Source: a virus. Taken from it: a stretch of 53,099 nt of DNA. Of this stretch, positions 15,171 through 22,869 are shown one piece after another. Position 1 is the stretch's first letter. Every line of letters begins with the position of its first letter. Made by a program: the position numbers and the translations under genes. The notes beneath the pieces were generated by a model, which worked only from the letters and a program-made list of their open reading frames with translations, was not told the origin of the DNA and ran no database searches. The stretch lies in IMG/VR virus record IMGVR_UViG_3300028361_000502, positions 1-53,099 of that record; one strand, written 5' to 3'.

Positions 15171-16682
15171 TTAAACAGTTGCGTTAGGATTATTAGGCTG
15201 TGTTTTGGTTTGATCTACTGGTGCAGGTTCAGCAGCAGGTGTAGAATCAGCAACTATGTCATCTTCGACTGCTGCAATTGCTTTTAATAAGCCGCCCATT
15301 TCAATAAGGCTACGAATATAACCCTTTCCACTCTCGCCCTTCAAGTTTGTACGCACTTGTATTAACATTGAATTACCTGCAAGGTTTGTTTCTTCAACTG
15401 CATCAGAGCCGATTGGTCTTCCATATATTAATATTTTAGGTGGATCTGCTTGATATTTAACTTGTAAGTCAAATTGCTCCATTGCTGCTTTAAGTTCTTT
15501 ACCGAAGTTTAGTTCTTTAAAACCCGGAGCATTTGGTGATGTTTTTAATATCACCATACTAACTTTGGGATCATTTAGTGATGCATGGTGTGCAATGCCG
15601 TTATACATGCGTTCTATAAACTTAACTTCTGCATTTGTATTTCCTGCAAGTTCTTGTTGCAGTGCTTGTGCTACGTCTTTGTATACTTCTTTAAAAATAG
15701 GATAGTTATGATTAGCATCGCTGCCATTCATTTGTTCAACGTATTTGTTGCTGATATTGATGCCAAATATACTTTTAAACAGCGTTTGCACTTTTTCATA
15801 ACTGTTGCCGGGCACTTGTCCAAACTGTTTTACATCTCCTGCTTTAGCACTAATTAAGTTAATTGAGTTGTCATCAAAATCTAAAAATAAATCTGCTTTA
15901 GTTCCTTTTTGATCAGACACTCCATCGGAGTTTACAACAATAACATTTTTATTTGGATCGTCTATTGCTTGTTTTACTGCTTGTTTTACAGCGGCGCTGC
16001 GGTTTGCCCATAGCACAGCAGACCTATTTAATCCTGTCATTTCGGGCGGAAATTCTCCTTCGCCTACTGATGTAATTACTGCGCCGAAACTAGTTTGGTT
16101 TAATACTAATACATATTTTATACTATCTTTGCCAGCAGTTGTCTGTAAGGTGCCTCTTTTATTTTTCCCTTCGTCAACAATAGTCAATCGTTTAATAACA
16201 CTTAAAACATCGTCTTCGGTAATTTCTTCACCTAATTTTTCAAATTTTGCAGTACACGCTGCTCCTAAGAACGCTTCGCCTACATCGCCAGAATTAAACG
16301 GTTTCTTAGAACCTTTCATTTCTGATGTTTTAAAAATGTCTCCTGTAGGAACTGTTTCTATTCTGCCTTTTAATTTTACTCTTACAGAACTTGGAACTTG
16401 TCCTGCTGGAATTAAAAAACCTCGGTCGTTAGCGTTTACTTCATCTTTGTCTTCGATTGGAGAGTTTTCACCGTAGAACATTTTTGCAAGACGTTCGGCC
16501 TCAGATGGTTCAAATTTTACAGTTTTACCATATGCAATTTTTGATTTACCTTCTAATTCAACATCTTTACCAGCGGCAATCATGTTGATTAGTACATCAA
16601 GGTATTGCCCTCTGTGCTTTTGTAAGTAAGCTTTACTTAGGCCTGATTCTGTTAATACTGTTTTAAACTCGTTCCAACGCAT
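15171..16682 (-). CDS. Nuclease-like conserved T4-like phage protein, 503 aa
   Basis: The central region (about 255-280: S-D-G-V-S-D-Q-K-G-T-K-A-D-L, then I-N-L-I-S-A-K-A-G) has the D...(S/E)xK spacing of restriction-like PD-(D/E)XK enzymes. The chain is otherwise Lys-rich, with a Pro/Ala/Thr-rich tail. Its N-terminus (MRWNEFKTVL) resembles proteins found in T4-like cyanophages near structural genes. It could be a DNA-processing nuclease or a virion-associated protein. A perfect TATAAATA promoter precedes it, so it is probably late. The nuclease assignment is inference. Confidence 0.55.
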   Translation of the reverse strand: MRWNEFKTVLTESGLSKAYLQKHRGQYLDVLINMIAAGKDVELEGKSKIAYGKTVKFEPSEAERLAKMFYGENSPIEDKDEVNANDRGFLIPAGQVPSSVRVKLKGRIETVPTGDIFKTSEMKGSKKPFNSGDVGEAFLGAACTAKFEKLGEEITEDDVLSVIKRLTIVDEGKNKRGTLQTTAGKDSIKYVLVLNQTSFGAVITSVGEGEFPPEMTGLNRSAVLWANRSAAVKQAVKQAIDDPNKNVIVVNSDGVSDQKGTKADLFLDFDDNSINLISAKAGDVKQFGQVPGNSYEKVQTLFKSIFGINISNKYVEQMNGSDANHNYPIFKEVYKDVAQALQQELAGNTNAEVKFIERMYNGIAHHASLNDPKVSMVILKTSPNAPGFKELNFGKELKAAMEQFDLQVKYQADPPKILIYGRPIGSDAVEETNLAGNSMLIQVRTNLKGESGKGYIRSLIEMGGLLKAIAAVEDDIVADSTPAAEPAPVDQTKTQPNNPNATV

Positions 16683-16700
16683 TGTTATTTCCTATTTAGA

Positions 16701-16709
16701 GTATTTATA
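16701..16709 (-). promoter_or_regulatory. T4-type late promoter (perfect consensus)
   Basis: TATAAATAC on the minus strand, 19 bases before the 503-aa gene, matching the T4 late consensus exactly. Confidence 0.75.
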
Positions 16710-17397
16710 CTATTTTAGGGAACAACATGTCACGACAGAATACATCAACAGACGCTTCATCTAAGCCTAGGCTCTTCATAGTTTTAGCTGTATGGGGATT
16801 CTGCTGTTGATTTTCGCAGTACCAGTTTTGTGCTTTTATACTCTCGTCACGATCCGCAGTGTGATCGAAAATTCTTATTTCTTCAACGTAAGCATGAAGA
16901 TTGTTTACAGCTATGTTGATGATTGCTTCTGCTTCTTCTAGAGTGTTTACATTGCCCGCGGCCAACATACGTTCAGTAAAGATGTTACGAGCCCACTCCG
17001 GTAGTTCACGCTGCTTCTTGGGTACGAAGTTGTCTACACTATCATAGTAGCCGTGTACCATAGGATGATCAGGGTCTGTTGTGATGCTGAAATCGTGGAA
17101 GGCACCTGTGATTTTGTTCTTGCCTGCGATTACGTCAAAACCATAGATTGGTGCGTTGTTGTGTAGTTGTGGGAAAATGCACACATGCATCATCCAAAGA
17201 CCTTTTGTGTCTCTAGCATCCACAACGTCAATGTGGGCACGACGAATACTGTGATTGGCCCACACACGATTGATCCATCCGTTTTGGGGTTGATTAAAGT
17301 CTTCCAGTCCCTGCTCTGATATTTCTTCAGCAAAAGTATCAAACACTGCGATAATATCGTTTTGACATTCTATCAGTCGATCCCAAATAGCACTCAT
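16705..17397 (-). CDS. pcyX: Ferredoxin-dependent bilin reductase, PcyX type
   Basis: A 230-aa enzyme of the FDBR family (PcyA, PebS, PcyX), which reduces biliverdin IXalpha to a coloured bilin with electrons from ferredoxin. Comparison with PcyA by eye shows R-A-H-I-D at the position of H74/E76 (Glu replaced by Asp), M-H-V-C-I-F-P at H88, and G-F-D-V-I-A-G carrying the catalytic Asp105 equivalent. The C-terminal W-Y-C-E-N-Q-Q-Q-N-x-x-T block is also characteristic. It overlaps the heme oxygenase gene by four bases, so substrate and enzyme are made together. The PcyX assignment (versus PcyA/PebS) rests on the non-cyanophage setting and resemblance to the enzymes known from uncultured oceanic viruses. 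Confidence 0.85.
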   Translation of the reverse strand: MSAIWDRLIECQNDIIAVFDTFAEEISEQGLEDFNQPQNGWINRVWANHSIRRAHIDVVDARDTKGLWMMHVCIFPQLHNNAPIYGFDVIAGKNKITGAFHDFSITTDPDHPMVHGYYDSVDNFVPKKQRELPEWARNIFTERMLAAGNVNTLEEAEAIINIAVNNLHAYVEEIRIFDHTADRDESIKAQNWYCENQQQNPHTAKTMKSLGLDEASVDVFCRDMLFPKIV

Positions 17398-17972
17398 TCT
17401 GGCAACTCCGACATCTGTTCAAATAAACGTGCTGCAAAGTCAAAACAGAGATTTGCTTCTTCTGCCATTGAATCGTCACACCTGGCTCTGATTTGTTCTT
17501 TTAATTCTTTAGCGTTGTCGTGCTGGTACATAGTAGCACTGCCCGGAACTTTCTTAGCAATCATTTGTCCGCCGCTGAGATCACCCATGTGTCTAACATA
17601 GACATGTGCCATAACCCGATGCGGATCGTCTTTGATAGTCATTAGGTGATCCATGTATTCCTTTACCGCAGGCAACAGTGGAGGCTGATTGGGCTGAAAC
17701 TCTGCCCATAGTTCTTGATAGTCTTCGTGTATTTTAGGAGCAATTCTTAGATCCGACAGCCCATGCATCATGGCAAACATTTCTAATAGATTGTATTGAG
17801 GATGTTGATTAAACAAGTAGGTAGCATAGCGTTTCTTACTGACTGTGCCGTTCAACAGTTCTTGAGCAAACGGTTGTGTCTCTGCTGTTTCGTGCATACG
17901 CTGTGTAAGAGATCTTAGATTGTTGCCCGCTGTGTCTGCGTGTTTTTCGCTGTGCTTTCTTACACTATCCAT
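17394..17972 (-). CDS. ho1: Heme oxygenase, HO1 family
   Basis: A 192-aa all-helical enzyme that opens heme to biliverdin, Fe2+ and CO. The proximal-His helix (Q-R-M-H-E-T-A-E, His near residue 30) and the distal-helix signature G-D-L-S-G-G-Q-M (about 130-137) are both present, and A-H-V-Y-V-R-H-M precedes the latter as in the family. It overlaps the bilin reductase downstream (ATGA) and shares its start with the clpS stop (TAATG). It supplies biliverdin to the reductase and could also release iron for phage use. Confidence 0.93.
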   Translation of the reverse strand: MDSVRKHSEKHADTAGNNLRSLTQRMHETAETQPFAQELLNGTVSKKRYATYLFNQHPQYNLLEMFAMMHGLSDLRIAPKIHEDYQELWAEFQPNQPPLLPAVKEYMDHLMTIKDDPHRVMAHVYVRHMGDLSGGQMIAKKVPGSATMYQHDNAKELKEQIRARCDDSMAEEANLCFDFAARLFEQMSELPE

Positions 17973-18277
17973 TACGATTCTTCAATCTTTAACTGTAGGA
18001 GGAAACCGTGATTGCGACTAGCGTTGATCGCTTCAACAGTTTTCTGTTCTGCTATCTCGTACTTGTAAGTGCCGATCACAGCAGATCCTTCGTTGTGAAT
18101 GTTCATAGTAAGAGTTTCAGCACTAGCATCGCTGTGGCGGAACACCTGTTTTAGAATTTCAATTACCCAATCCATAGGTGTTTGGTCGTCGTTGAGCATA
18201 ATCACATTGTACTTGCCGGGCTCTTTGACTACGTGTTTGATTGTTTCGTCTATCTTAATATCTACATCTGAGTTCAT
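17972..18277 (-). CDS. clpS: ClpS N-end-rule protease adaptor
   Basis: A 101-aa protein with the ClpS core: K-Y-N-V-I-M-L-N-D-D-x-T-P-M-D-W-V (about 22-38, with the N-degron pocket residues Asn-Asp-Asp), V-F-R-H-S-D-A-S-A and H-N-E-G-S-A-V-I-G-T-Y. It hands substrates with destabilising N-termini to host ClpAP. It is the first gene of the clpS-ho1-pcyX overlapping operon, so the phage couples proteolysis control with heme breakdown. The ribosome site is TAGGAGAA. Confidence 0.93.
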   Translation of the reverse strand: MNSDVDIKIDETIKHVVKEPGKYNVIMLNDDQTPMDWVIEILKQVFRHSDASAETLTMNIHNEGSAVIGTYKYEIAEQKTVEAINASRNHGFLLQLKIEES

Positions 18278-18297
18278 GCTTTTCTCCTAGGTTATGT

Positions 18298-18319
18298 GGG
18301 GGAGATATTTCACTCCCCC
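18298..18319. other. Hairpin between hsp20 and clpS
   Basis: A perfect 7-bp GC-rich stem (GGGGGAG / CTCCCCC) with an 8-base loop in the 51-base gap. There is no T-run on either side, so it may stabilise the 3' end of the hsp20 message or attenuate transcription rather than terminate it fully. Confidence 0.6.
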
Positions 18320-18328
18320 TAGACTTGT

Positions 18329-18790
18329 TTAGCCTTCAATTGTGTCTTGTACAGTACCGTTAAAGTCTGTAATTGCAATCTTCTTTGGTTGTAGTTCTTC
18401 TGGAACATTACGCTTCAAATGAATATTAAGCATACCTAGTTCAAGACCTGCTTGGCGAACTTCGATATGATCTGCTAGTGTAAAGGTTCTACGGAAACTG
18501 CGACCACCGATTCCTTTGTGTAGATAGTTTACTGTTTCATCACCCTTGGGTGCAACACCTTCTACTGTGAGGATATTCTTTTCCAGTGTGATATCTAGAT
18601 TGTCCATACCAAAGCCTGCAACGGCAACACTGATCATGTATTCGTCTTCGTTGATCTGTACAATGTTGTATGGAGGATATCCGTTAGACTTTGTGTTTTC
18701 AAACACACGATCCATATCACGGAACAGTTGATCGAACCCTATAGTAGCACGATGTAGTGAGGGTAGGTCTAGAGTTTGTAATCTTGTCAT
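18329..18790 (-). CDS. hsp20: Small heat-shock protein, Hsp20/IbpA family
   Basis: 153 aa from the ATG at 18790, which has a GGGAGAA ribosome site; the frame continues upstream but without support. The alpha-crystallin domain has the strand G-F-G-M-D-N-L-D-I-T-L, L-T-V-E-G, G-I-G-G-R-S-F-R-R-T-F-T-L and the groove-forming A-G-L-E-L-G-M-L-N-I-H-L. The C-terminal K-K-I-A-I replaces the usual I-x-I/V. It acts as an ATP-independent holdase. Hsp20 is common in T4-like cyanophages. A late-type promoter lies about 55 bases upstream. Confidence 0.92.
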   Translation of the reverse strand: MTRLQTLDLPSLHRATIGFDQLFRDMDRVFENTKSNGYPPYNIVQINEDEYMISVAVAGFGMDNLDITLEKNILTVEGVAPKGDETVNYLHKGIGGRSFRRTFTLADHIEVRQAGLELGMLNIHLKRNVPEELQPKKIAITDFNGTVQDTIEG

Positions 18791-18844
18791 TTTATTTCTC
18801 CCGTTAAAGCAAGATATAATCGGACCCATTATGGCGTCCAAGTT

Positions 18845-18852
18845 TATTTATC
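18845..18852 (-). promoter_or_regulatory. T4-type late promoter
   Basis: GATAAATA on the minus strand upstream of hsp20. Confidence 0.5.
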
Positions 18853-18858
18853 ACAGTG

Positions 18859-19533
18859 TTATCTACCTATTGTTGTTTTTTCATATACACTATTATGTGT
18901 CTGAGTACAACGCACAAAAGTAGTACACTTTGATAACTGCTTGAGCTTAGAAGCCCCAGCATAGGTGCAGGTTGATCTGATGCCGCCAAGGATATCCTGT
19001 ACTGTATCAGCTACACTACCTCGGTAAGGTACCAAGACCGTCCTGCCTTCTGACGAACGATAGTTTTTCAATCCGCCAAAATGCTTGTCGTTTGCACTTT
19101 CACTGCTCATACCGTAGAATTGTACAAACTGTTTTGCTTCTACTAATTCTTCGCCGTTGTCATAGTGTATTTCGCCAGTCTTAAATGCTCTGTTGATAAC
19201 TTCGCCGCCGCCTTCATCGTGTCCAGCCAGCATACCACCCAGCATCACAAAGTCAGCACCCGCAGCAAATGCTTTGGCTACATCACCAGGAGTAGTACAT
19301 CCCCCGTCAGCAATGATATGACCACCAAGGCCGTGAGCAGCATCGGCACATTCGATAACTGCGGAAAGTTGCGGATATCCAACCCCGGTCTGCAATCTCG
19401 TCGTGCATACGCTATTATGTACCACTACACCCTCGATATTGTATGAATGATCTTCTTCGACTTCAAGATCATATGTGTATCCATCATATGGTTCAATTTC
19501 GAGTATATCTATTTCAACTAATTCAAATTTCAT
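18859..19533 (-). CDS. guaC: GMP reductase C-terminal part with split intein C-half
   Basis: Residues 1-40 are a split-intein C-fragment ([22 protein letters not shown], ending V-V-H-N), which is the standard intein end. The extein resumes with [15 protein letters not shown], the catalytic-Cys loop of GMP reductase, and continues through [13 protein letters not shown] and G-G-M-L-A-G-H to the family end G-G-I-R-S-T-C-T-Y. Protein trans-splicing with the preceding gene should rebuild the enzyme (GMP + NADPH to IMP + NH3). Its ATG follows the upstream TAG with no gap. Confidence 0.93.
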   Translation of the reverse strand: MKFELVEIDILEIEPYDGYTYDLEVEEDHSYNIEGVVVHNSVCTTRLQTGVGYPQLSAVIECADAAHGLGGHIIADGGCTTPGDVAKAFAAGADFVMLGGMLAGHDEGGGEVINRAFKTGEIHYDNGEELVEAKQFVQFYGMSSESANDKHFGGLKNYRSSEGRTVLVPYRGSVADTVQDILGGIRSTCTYAGASKLKQLSKCTTFVRCTQTHNSVYEKTTIGR

Positions 19534-20481
19534 CTAAAATACTCCAGTCATTTTCTTTAATTTGTGATTCCCATATAACGAGATATCTATATCCGTTATC
19601 TTCTGCTTTAGAAGTAAATAATCCTTTGTTAAATCTTTTGCTTCGACCCATTCTGCATATTGATGAATATTATCATCTGTTACTGTTTCTCGATGTTTTT
19701 TATGTAAAACATAAAACTCGTGATTAGGAGTTGCTTTAATACCATTAATATTAACTATTGATTTTTTATCGTCAAATTTAAATGTATTAGTAACAGTTTT
19801 ATAAGATCCAGTGTGAGTTAAAACTTTTTCACCTTGTTTAATATCTTCGATATTCTTTAAACATTTATCAGTCTTAACTTTTTGCCCAGGAGCAAAACAT
19901 CCAGGTCCAATGCCAACTTTAACAATATCTGCTCCAGCAAGAATAAGTTCCTCCGTCATTTCACCTGTGACCACATTGCCTGCTATAATAACAAGATGTG
20001 GGAAACGTTTGCGTACTTCACGTACATGTGTTGTAAAGTGTTCTGAATATCCATTTGCAATGTCAATGCAAACATATTTTAGATTGTCTTCACACTTAGC
20101 ATACACGGCGCACAGCTTTTCAAAATCTGCTGTGCTGGTGCCTATGCTCATAGCCACATAGTCTGTGCGATTGAGTCCGTCACCATAATAGAACTCGATC
20201 AGTTCTTCCGCAGTGTAGGTTTTGACAAGGCAAGTAAAGATGCCTTGTGCGCCCAATGCATCTGCCATAGCAAATGTGCCAACACCGTCCATGTTAGCAG
20301 CCATGATAGGAATGCCTCGATAGTGTGGATCCTCTGTACAGTTGTCGGGGAAGTCTGGCACATAGTTTCTAAATATAAAACTACGTTCCAAGTCAACTTC
20401 TGAACGACTCTTAAGTGTGCTGCGCTTTGGGCGGATCAGCACATCCTTATAGTCTAGTCGTACTTCGTTGTCGATGCGCAT
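19534..20481 (-). CDS. guaC: GMP reductase N-terminal part with split intein N-half
   Basis: Residues 1-194 are the N-extein: L-D-Y-K-D-V-L-I-R-P-K-R, M-A-A-N-M-D-G-V-G-T-F and I-A-G-N-V-V-T-G, ending K-V-G-I-G-P-G. The intein N-half starts with Cys195 (C-F-A-P-G-Q-K-V) and includes the block-B motif A-T-P-N-H-E-F-Y-V at about 252-260; it runs to the stop at 19534 (121 aa). It resembles the split inteins described for IMPDH-like genes in environmental sequences. Here the two halves abut with no endonuclease gene between, and the split falls beside the catalytic Cys. Splicing must restore GPG/SVCTTR. Confidence 0.93.
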   Translation of the reverse strand: MRIDNEVRLDYKDVLIRPKRSTLKSRSEVDLERSFIFRNYVPDFPDNCTEDPHYRGIPIMAANMDGVGTFAMADALGAQGIFTCLVKTYTAEELIEFYYGDGLNRTDYVAMSIGTSTADFEKLCAVYAKCEDNLKYVCIDIANGYSEHFTTHVREVRKRFPHLVIIAGNVVTGEMTEELILAGADIVKVGIGPGCFAPGQKVKTDKCLKNIEDIKQGEKVLTHTGSYKTVTNTFKFDDKKSIVNINGIKATPNHEFYVLHKKHRETVTDDNIHQYAEWVEAKDLTKDYLLLKQKITDIDISLYGNHKLKKMTGVF

Positions 20482-20490
20482 GTTTACCTC

Positions 20491-20730
20491 TTACTGACCT
20501 AGACGGTCTTTGGCCAGCTTCTTAAGCCAACGAGATCTGCCAGCAGCTTTTGCTTTCTTACGCTTCAAACTGGGCTTTTCAAAAAACTCACGTCCACGCA
20601 GTTCTTGCATGATTCCGTCTTCTTGAATTTTCTTTTTAAACTTGCGCAGGGCAAATCCTACATCATTATTGCGAACTTCTACTTTAAGTCCTCTAACAAC
20701 CTGTTCTTGTCTTTTATCGTGTTTGGACAC
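20491..20730 (-). CDS. rpsU: Ribosomal protein bS21
   Basis: 79 aa with the S21 core: L-K-V-E-V-R-N-N-D-V-G-F-A-L-R-K-F-K, then L-R-G-R-E-F-F-E-K-P-S-L-K-R-K-K-A-K-A, and a basic tail. S21 binds near the anti-Shine-Dalgarno region of the 30S subunit. Phage copies are known from marine phages and may steer ribosomes toward phage messages. It lies 9 bases upstream of guaC and has its own internal promoter (20789-20818). Confidence 0.93.
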   Translation of the reverse strand: MSKHDKRQEQVVRGLKVEVRNNDVGFALRKFKKKIQEDGIMQELRGREFFEKPSLKRKKAKAAGRSRWLKKLAKDRLGQ

Positions 20731-21115
20731 TGTGTTCTCCTATATTGACCAAAAAATCTAAATTATAAATGTGCTGCTTACTAATATGATTATACACGCT
20801 TTTTTCGGCATTTGTCAACCAGTAAGTTTTGCTTTTGCCTATCATATAAGCCAAAAGATCTCTAAAAAAGTGAGCAGTGTTGTCAACGTCAACAATCACT
20901 AAATCAACGCTTTTAAATATTCTCAACACCCATTCCATCTCAGATTCGTCATAGCGATCTCGGTCGTAGAGATAGATGTTAACATCACCTTCGAAGTGTG
21001 TGAGAAATTTATTTTGTAATTCGTTCTGTAAATCTTTGCTGGGGTACAACAACAGTATTTCAAAACTATCGTTATACAGCTGGTCGGGCGCTGTAACTAT
21101 GTTAATTTTATTCAA
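20714..21115 (-). CDS. Conserved T4-like phage protein, 133 aa
   Basis: Starts MNKINIVTAPDQLYNDSFEILLLYPS and contains D-L-V-I-V-D-V-D-N and K-T-Y-W-L-T-N-A-E, which look like an alternating alpha/beta (Rossmann-like) fold. Close relatives exist in T4-like cyanophages with no function assigned. Its 3' end overlaps rpsU by 17 bases and holds the rpsU promoter. Confidence 0.8.
   Translation of the reverse strand: MNKINIVTAPDQLYNDSFEILLLYPSKDLQNELQNKFLTHFEGDVNIYLYDRDRYDESEMEWVLRIFKSVDLVIVDVDNTAHFFRDLLAYMIGKSKTYWLTNAEKSVYNHISKQHIYNLDFLVNIGEHSVQTR
20789..20818 (-). promoter_or_regulatory. Sigma70-type promoter for rpsU-guaC
   Basis: TTGACA, an 18-base spacer and a perfect TATAAT, lying inside the 3' part of the 133-aa gene and about 60 bases before the rpsU start. 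Confidence 0.8.
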
Positions 21116-21118
21116 AGC

Positions 21119-22825
21119 TTACCTATTTTTTAATCTATTGAATAGAGTACGTTCGTTTTGTTCGCCGTTCTGACGATAACCTTCTTCTATGTAGTTATCT
21201 TCTTGGGCGGGCTCTTCCCACGGTAAATGGTCTATAAGACCTTTGATATAAAGATTCTTGTAGTGTTTAAGCGTTGTGTCAGGGTTCGCGTCTTTCCATT
21301 GTGTTTTGTTAAGAACAAAAGCAGCGTCCTGTTCTTTGGTTTCATAAGCAATTCTGCGCTCACGCTCTTGGCTTGATTCTTCCTGTGATTCTAAATTTTG
21401 TTCTTTTTTTTCGACAAAACTTTCTGCTACTTCTAGAACAAGATCTGTAGATGAATCATCTGGTGTATGAATCGGCTCAGCATCTAGGTCTTCTTCTCCG
21501 GCCACAGCCATTCGCTCGGAAGTGTCTCGTCCTTCTTGTCCGCCTCCAACTTCGGTACTAGTGGTATCGGTGTTAGGCTCTTGCTCTGTTTTTCTGTCAA
21601 CTTGATCTTCCTTGTGTGCTACGTCAGCATCTGCCCTTGCCTGATCATAGTCTTTTTTCTCCTGCCTCAGTTTACGATGATGCTCAAATGTAAATTGACT
21701 GGCTATTAGTAGGAGAACTGCCAGTGGGTCAAACACAAATATGATTATAACTATGACCCAACGAACTGCTTCTTCGAGAATATCTTTGTCAGCGTCAGTG
21801 CCATAGACAAACTCTGCAATATATTTTACTGGACCTACTTCTGCTTCTAGCTTGCGGTATTCTGCTTCTAGTTCAAACTTGCGATCCATCATCTGATCTG
21901 TTTCAGCTTGCGTAGTGAGTATGCGTTGATTCTGTTCTTCTAACAGGGTCTGTAGACTGTTGGTGTCATTGGCTTGCAGTTGTTGTCGCAGATTGTTTAT
22001 AAGACTGTTTGAGGCTCTGACCTGTTGATCAGCGTCTGATCGTAGCCTACTTACTTCTTCTCGTGCTGCTAGAACAACTGCGTTCTGCTGTGCCTGTTGT
22101 ATTCTAGTTAACCATTGTTCACGTTCTTGTGCTTTGGCATCTTGGTACTGTTGAAATGCTCTGGCAGTAGCAGGGCCATAGTCTCCGTCTACTGCTGTGC
22201 CTACCATTGCTTGAGCACGTTCAATTTCGTCGTTGTTGATAAAGTTGCGTAGTCGTTCTAGTTCTTGATCTATTTTGGCTAACTCTTGTTCAAACAGTGC
22301 AGTCTGTTGCGCAATGATTTGATTCTGCTCGTCGATAGCAGGTTGTATACGATCATATGCACTTTCAACACGCTGTTGTTCTAGATCAATCTGCAGTTGT
22401 AGTTGATTGGTAACACTGGATCCTGTGGTTTCTAGTTCTACTATACGCTGTTCGGCTCTTAGTATGGTGTTTTGATTGCGATCAATTTCTGCATCAATAC
22501 GCTCAATCTGTGCAACGCCGTCAGCAGCGCCAGCAGTTTGTTCGATATGAGCTCTGCTGAGAAATCCGAAGATGCCCATGCTGGTGATGAACATCAGCAC
22601 CACCACTGCTAGTACTAGATAAGATTTCAGCCACCATGCTGCTTCACGCCAGTAGCGATGCAACCATACTGCTGTGACCAATTTGCCTACTTCTAGCACA
22701 CCGCCCATGATCATAATGGGAATAGCAGCCGCAGCGAAGATGGTCATAAGACCTGCTACACTGTAGTAAATTGCAACAGCACTAATTGAAAGTGCTGTGA
22801 GTAGTGTTAGTATACCTATAAACAT
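21119..22825 (-). CDS. Large coiled-coil membrane protein with peptidoglycan-binding-like motif
   Basis: 568 aa. Membrane segments lie at about 5-45 and 62-90, a long coiled coil at about 96-340 (Glu/Gln/Arg heptads), a third membrane block at about 355-385 (V-I-V-I-I-I-F-V-F-D-P-L-A-V), and a charged cytoplasmic tail. Inside the coil, G-T-A-V-D-G-D-Y-G-P-A-T-A-R-A-F-Q-Q-Y matches the D-G-x-x-G-P-x-T core of peptidoglycan-binding-1 domains. The layout resembles an envelope-spanning protein and is seen in some marine T4-like phages. Function unknown. Confidence 0.75.
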   Translation of the reverse strand: MFIGILTLLTALSISAVAIYYSVAGLMTIFAAAAIPIMIMGGVLEVGKLVTAVWLHRYWREAAWWLKSYLVLAVVVLMFITSMGIFGFLSRAHIEQTAGAADGVAQIERIDAEIDRNQNTILRAEQRIVELETTGSSVTNQLQLQIDLEQQRVESAYDRIQPAIDEQNQIIAQQTALFEQELAKIDQELERLRNFINNDEIERAQAMVGTAVDGDYGPATARAFQQYQDAKAQEREQWLTRIQQAQQNAVVLAAREEVSRLRSDADQQVRASNSLINNLRQQLQANDTNSLQTLLEEQNQRILTTQAETDQMMDRKFELEAEYRKLEAEVGPVKYIAEFVYGTDADKDILEEAVRWVIVIIIFVFDPLAVLLLIASQFTFEHHRKLRQEKKDYDQARADADVAHKEDQVDRKTEQEPNTDTTSTEVGGGQEGRDTSERMAVAGEEDLDAEPIHTPDDSSTDLVLEVAESFVEKKEQNLESQEESSQERERRIAYETKEQDAAFVLNKTQWKDANPDTTLKHYKNLYIKGLIDHLPWEEPAQEDNYIEEGYRQNGEQNERTLFNRLKNR

Positions 22826-22869
22826 TGTTAGTTATTTACGCCTGTGTGATGTAGTGATAATATAGGTGT

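Noticed and set aside
18859-20481. IMP dehydrogenase (guaB) instead of GMP reductase
   Set aside because: There is no CBS domain; the length and the sequence around the catalytic loop and C-terminus ([12 protein letters not shown]) follow GuaC.
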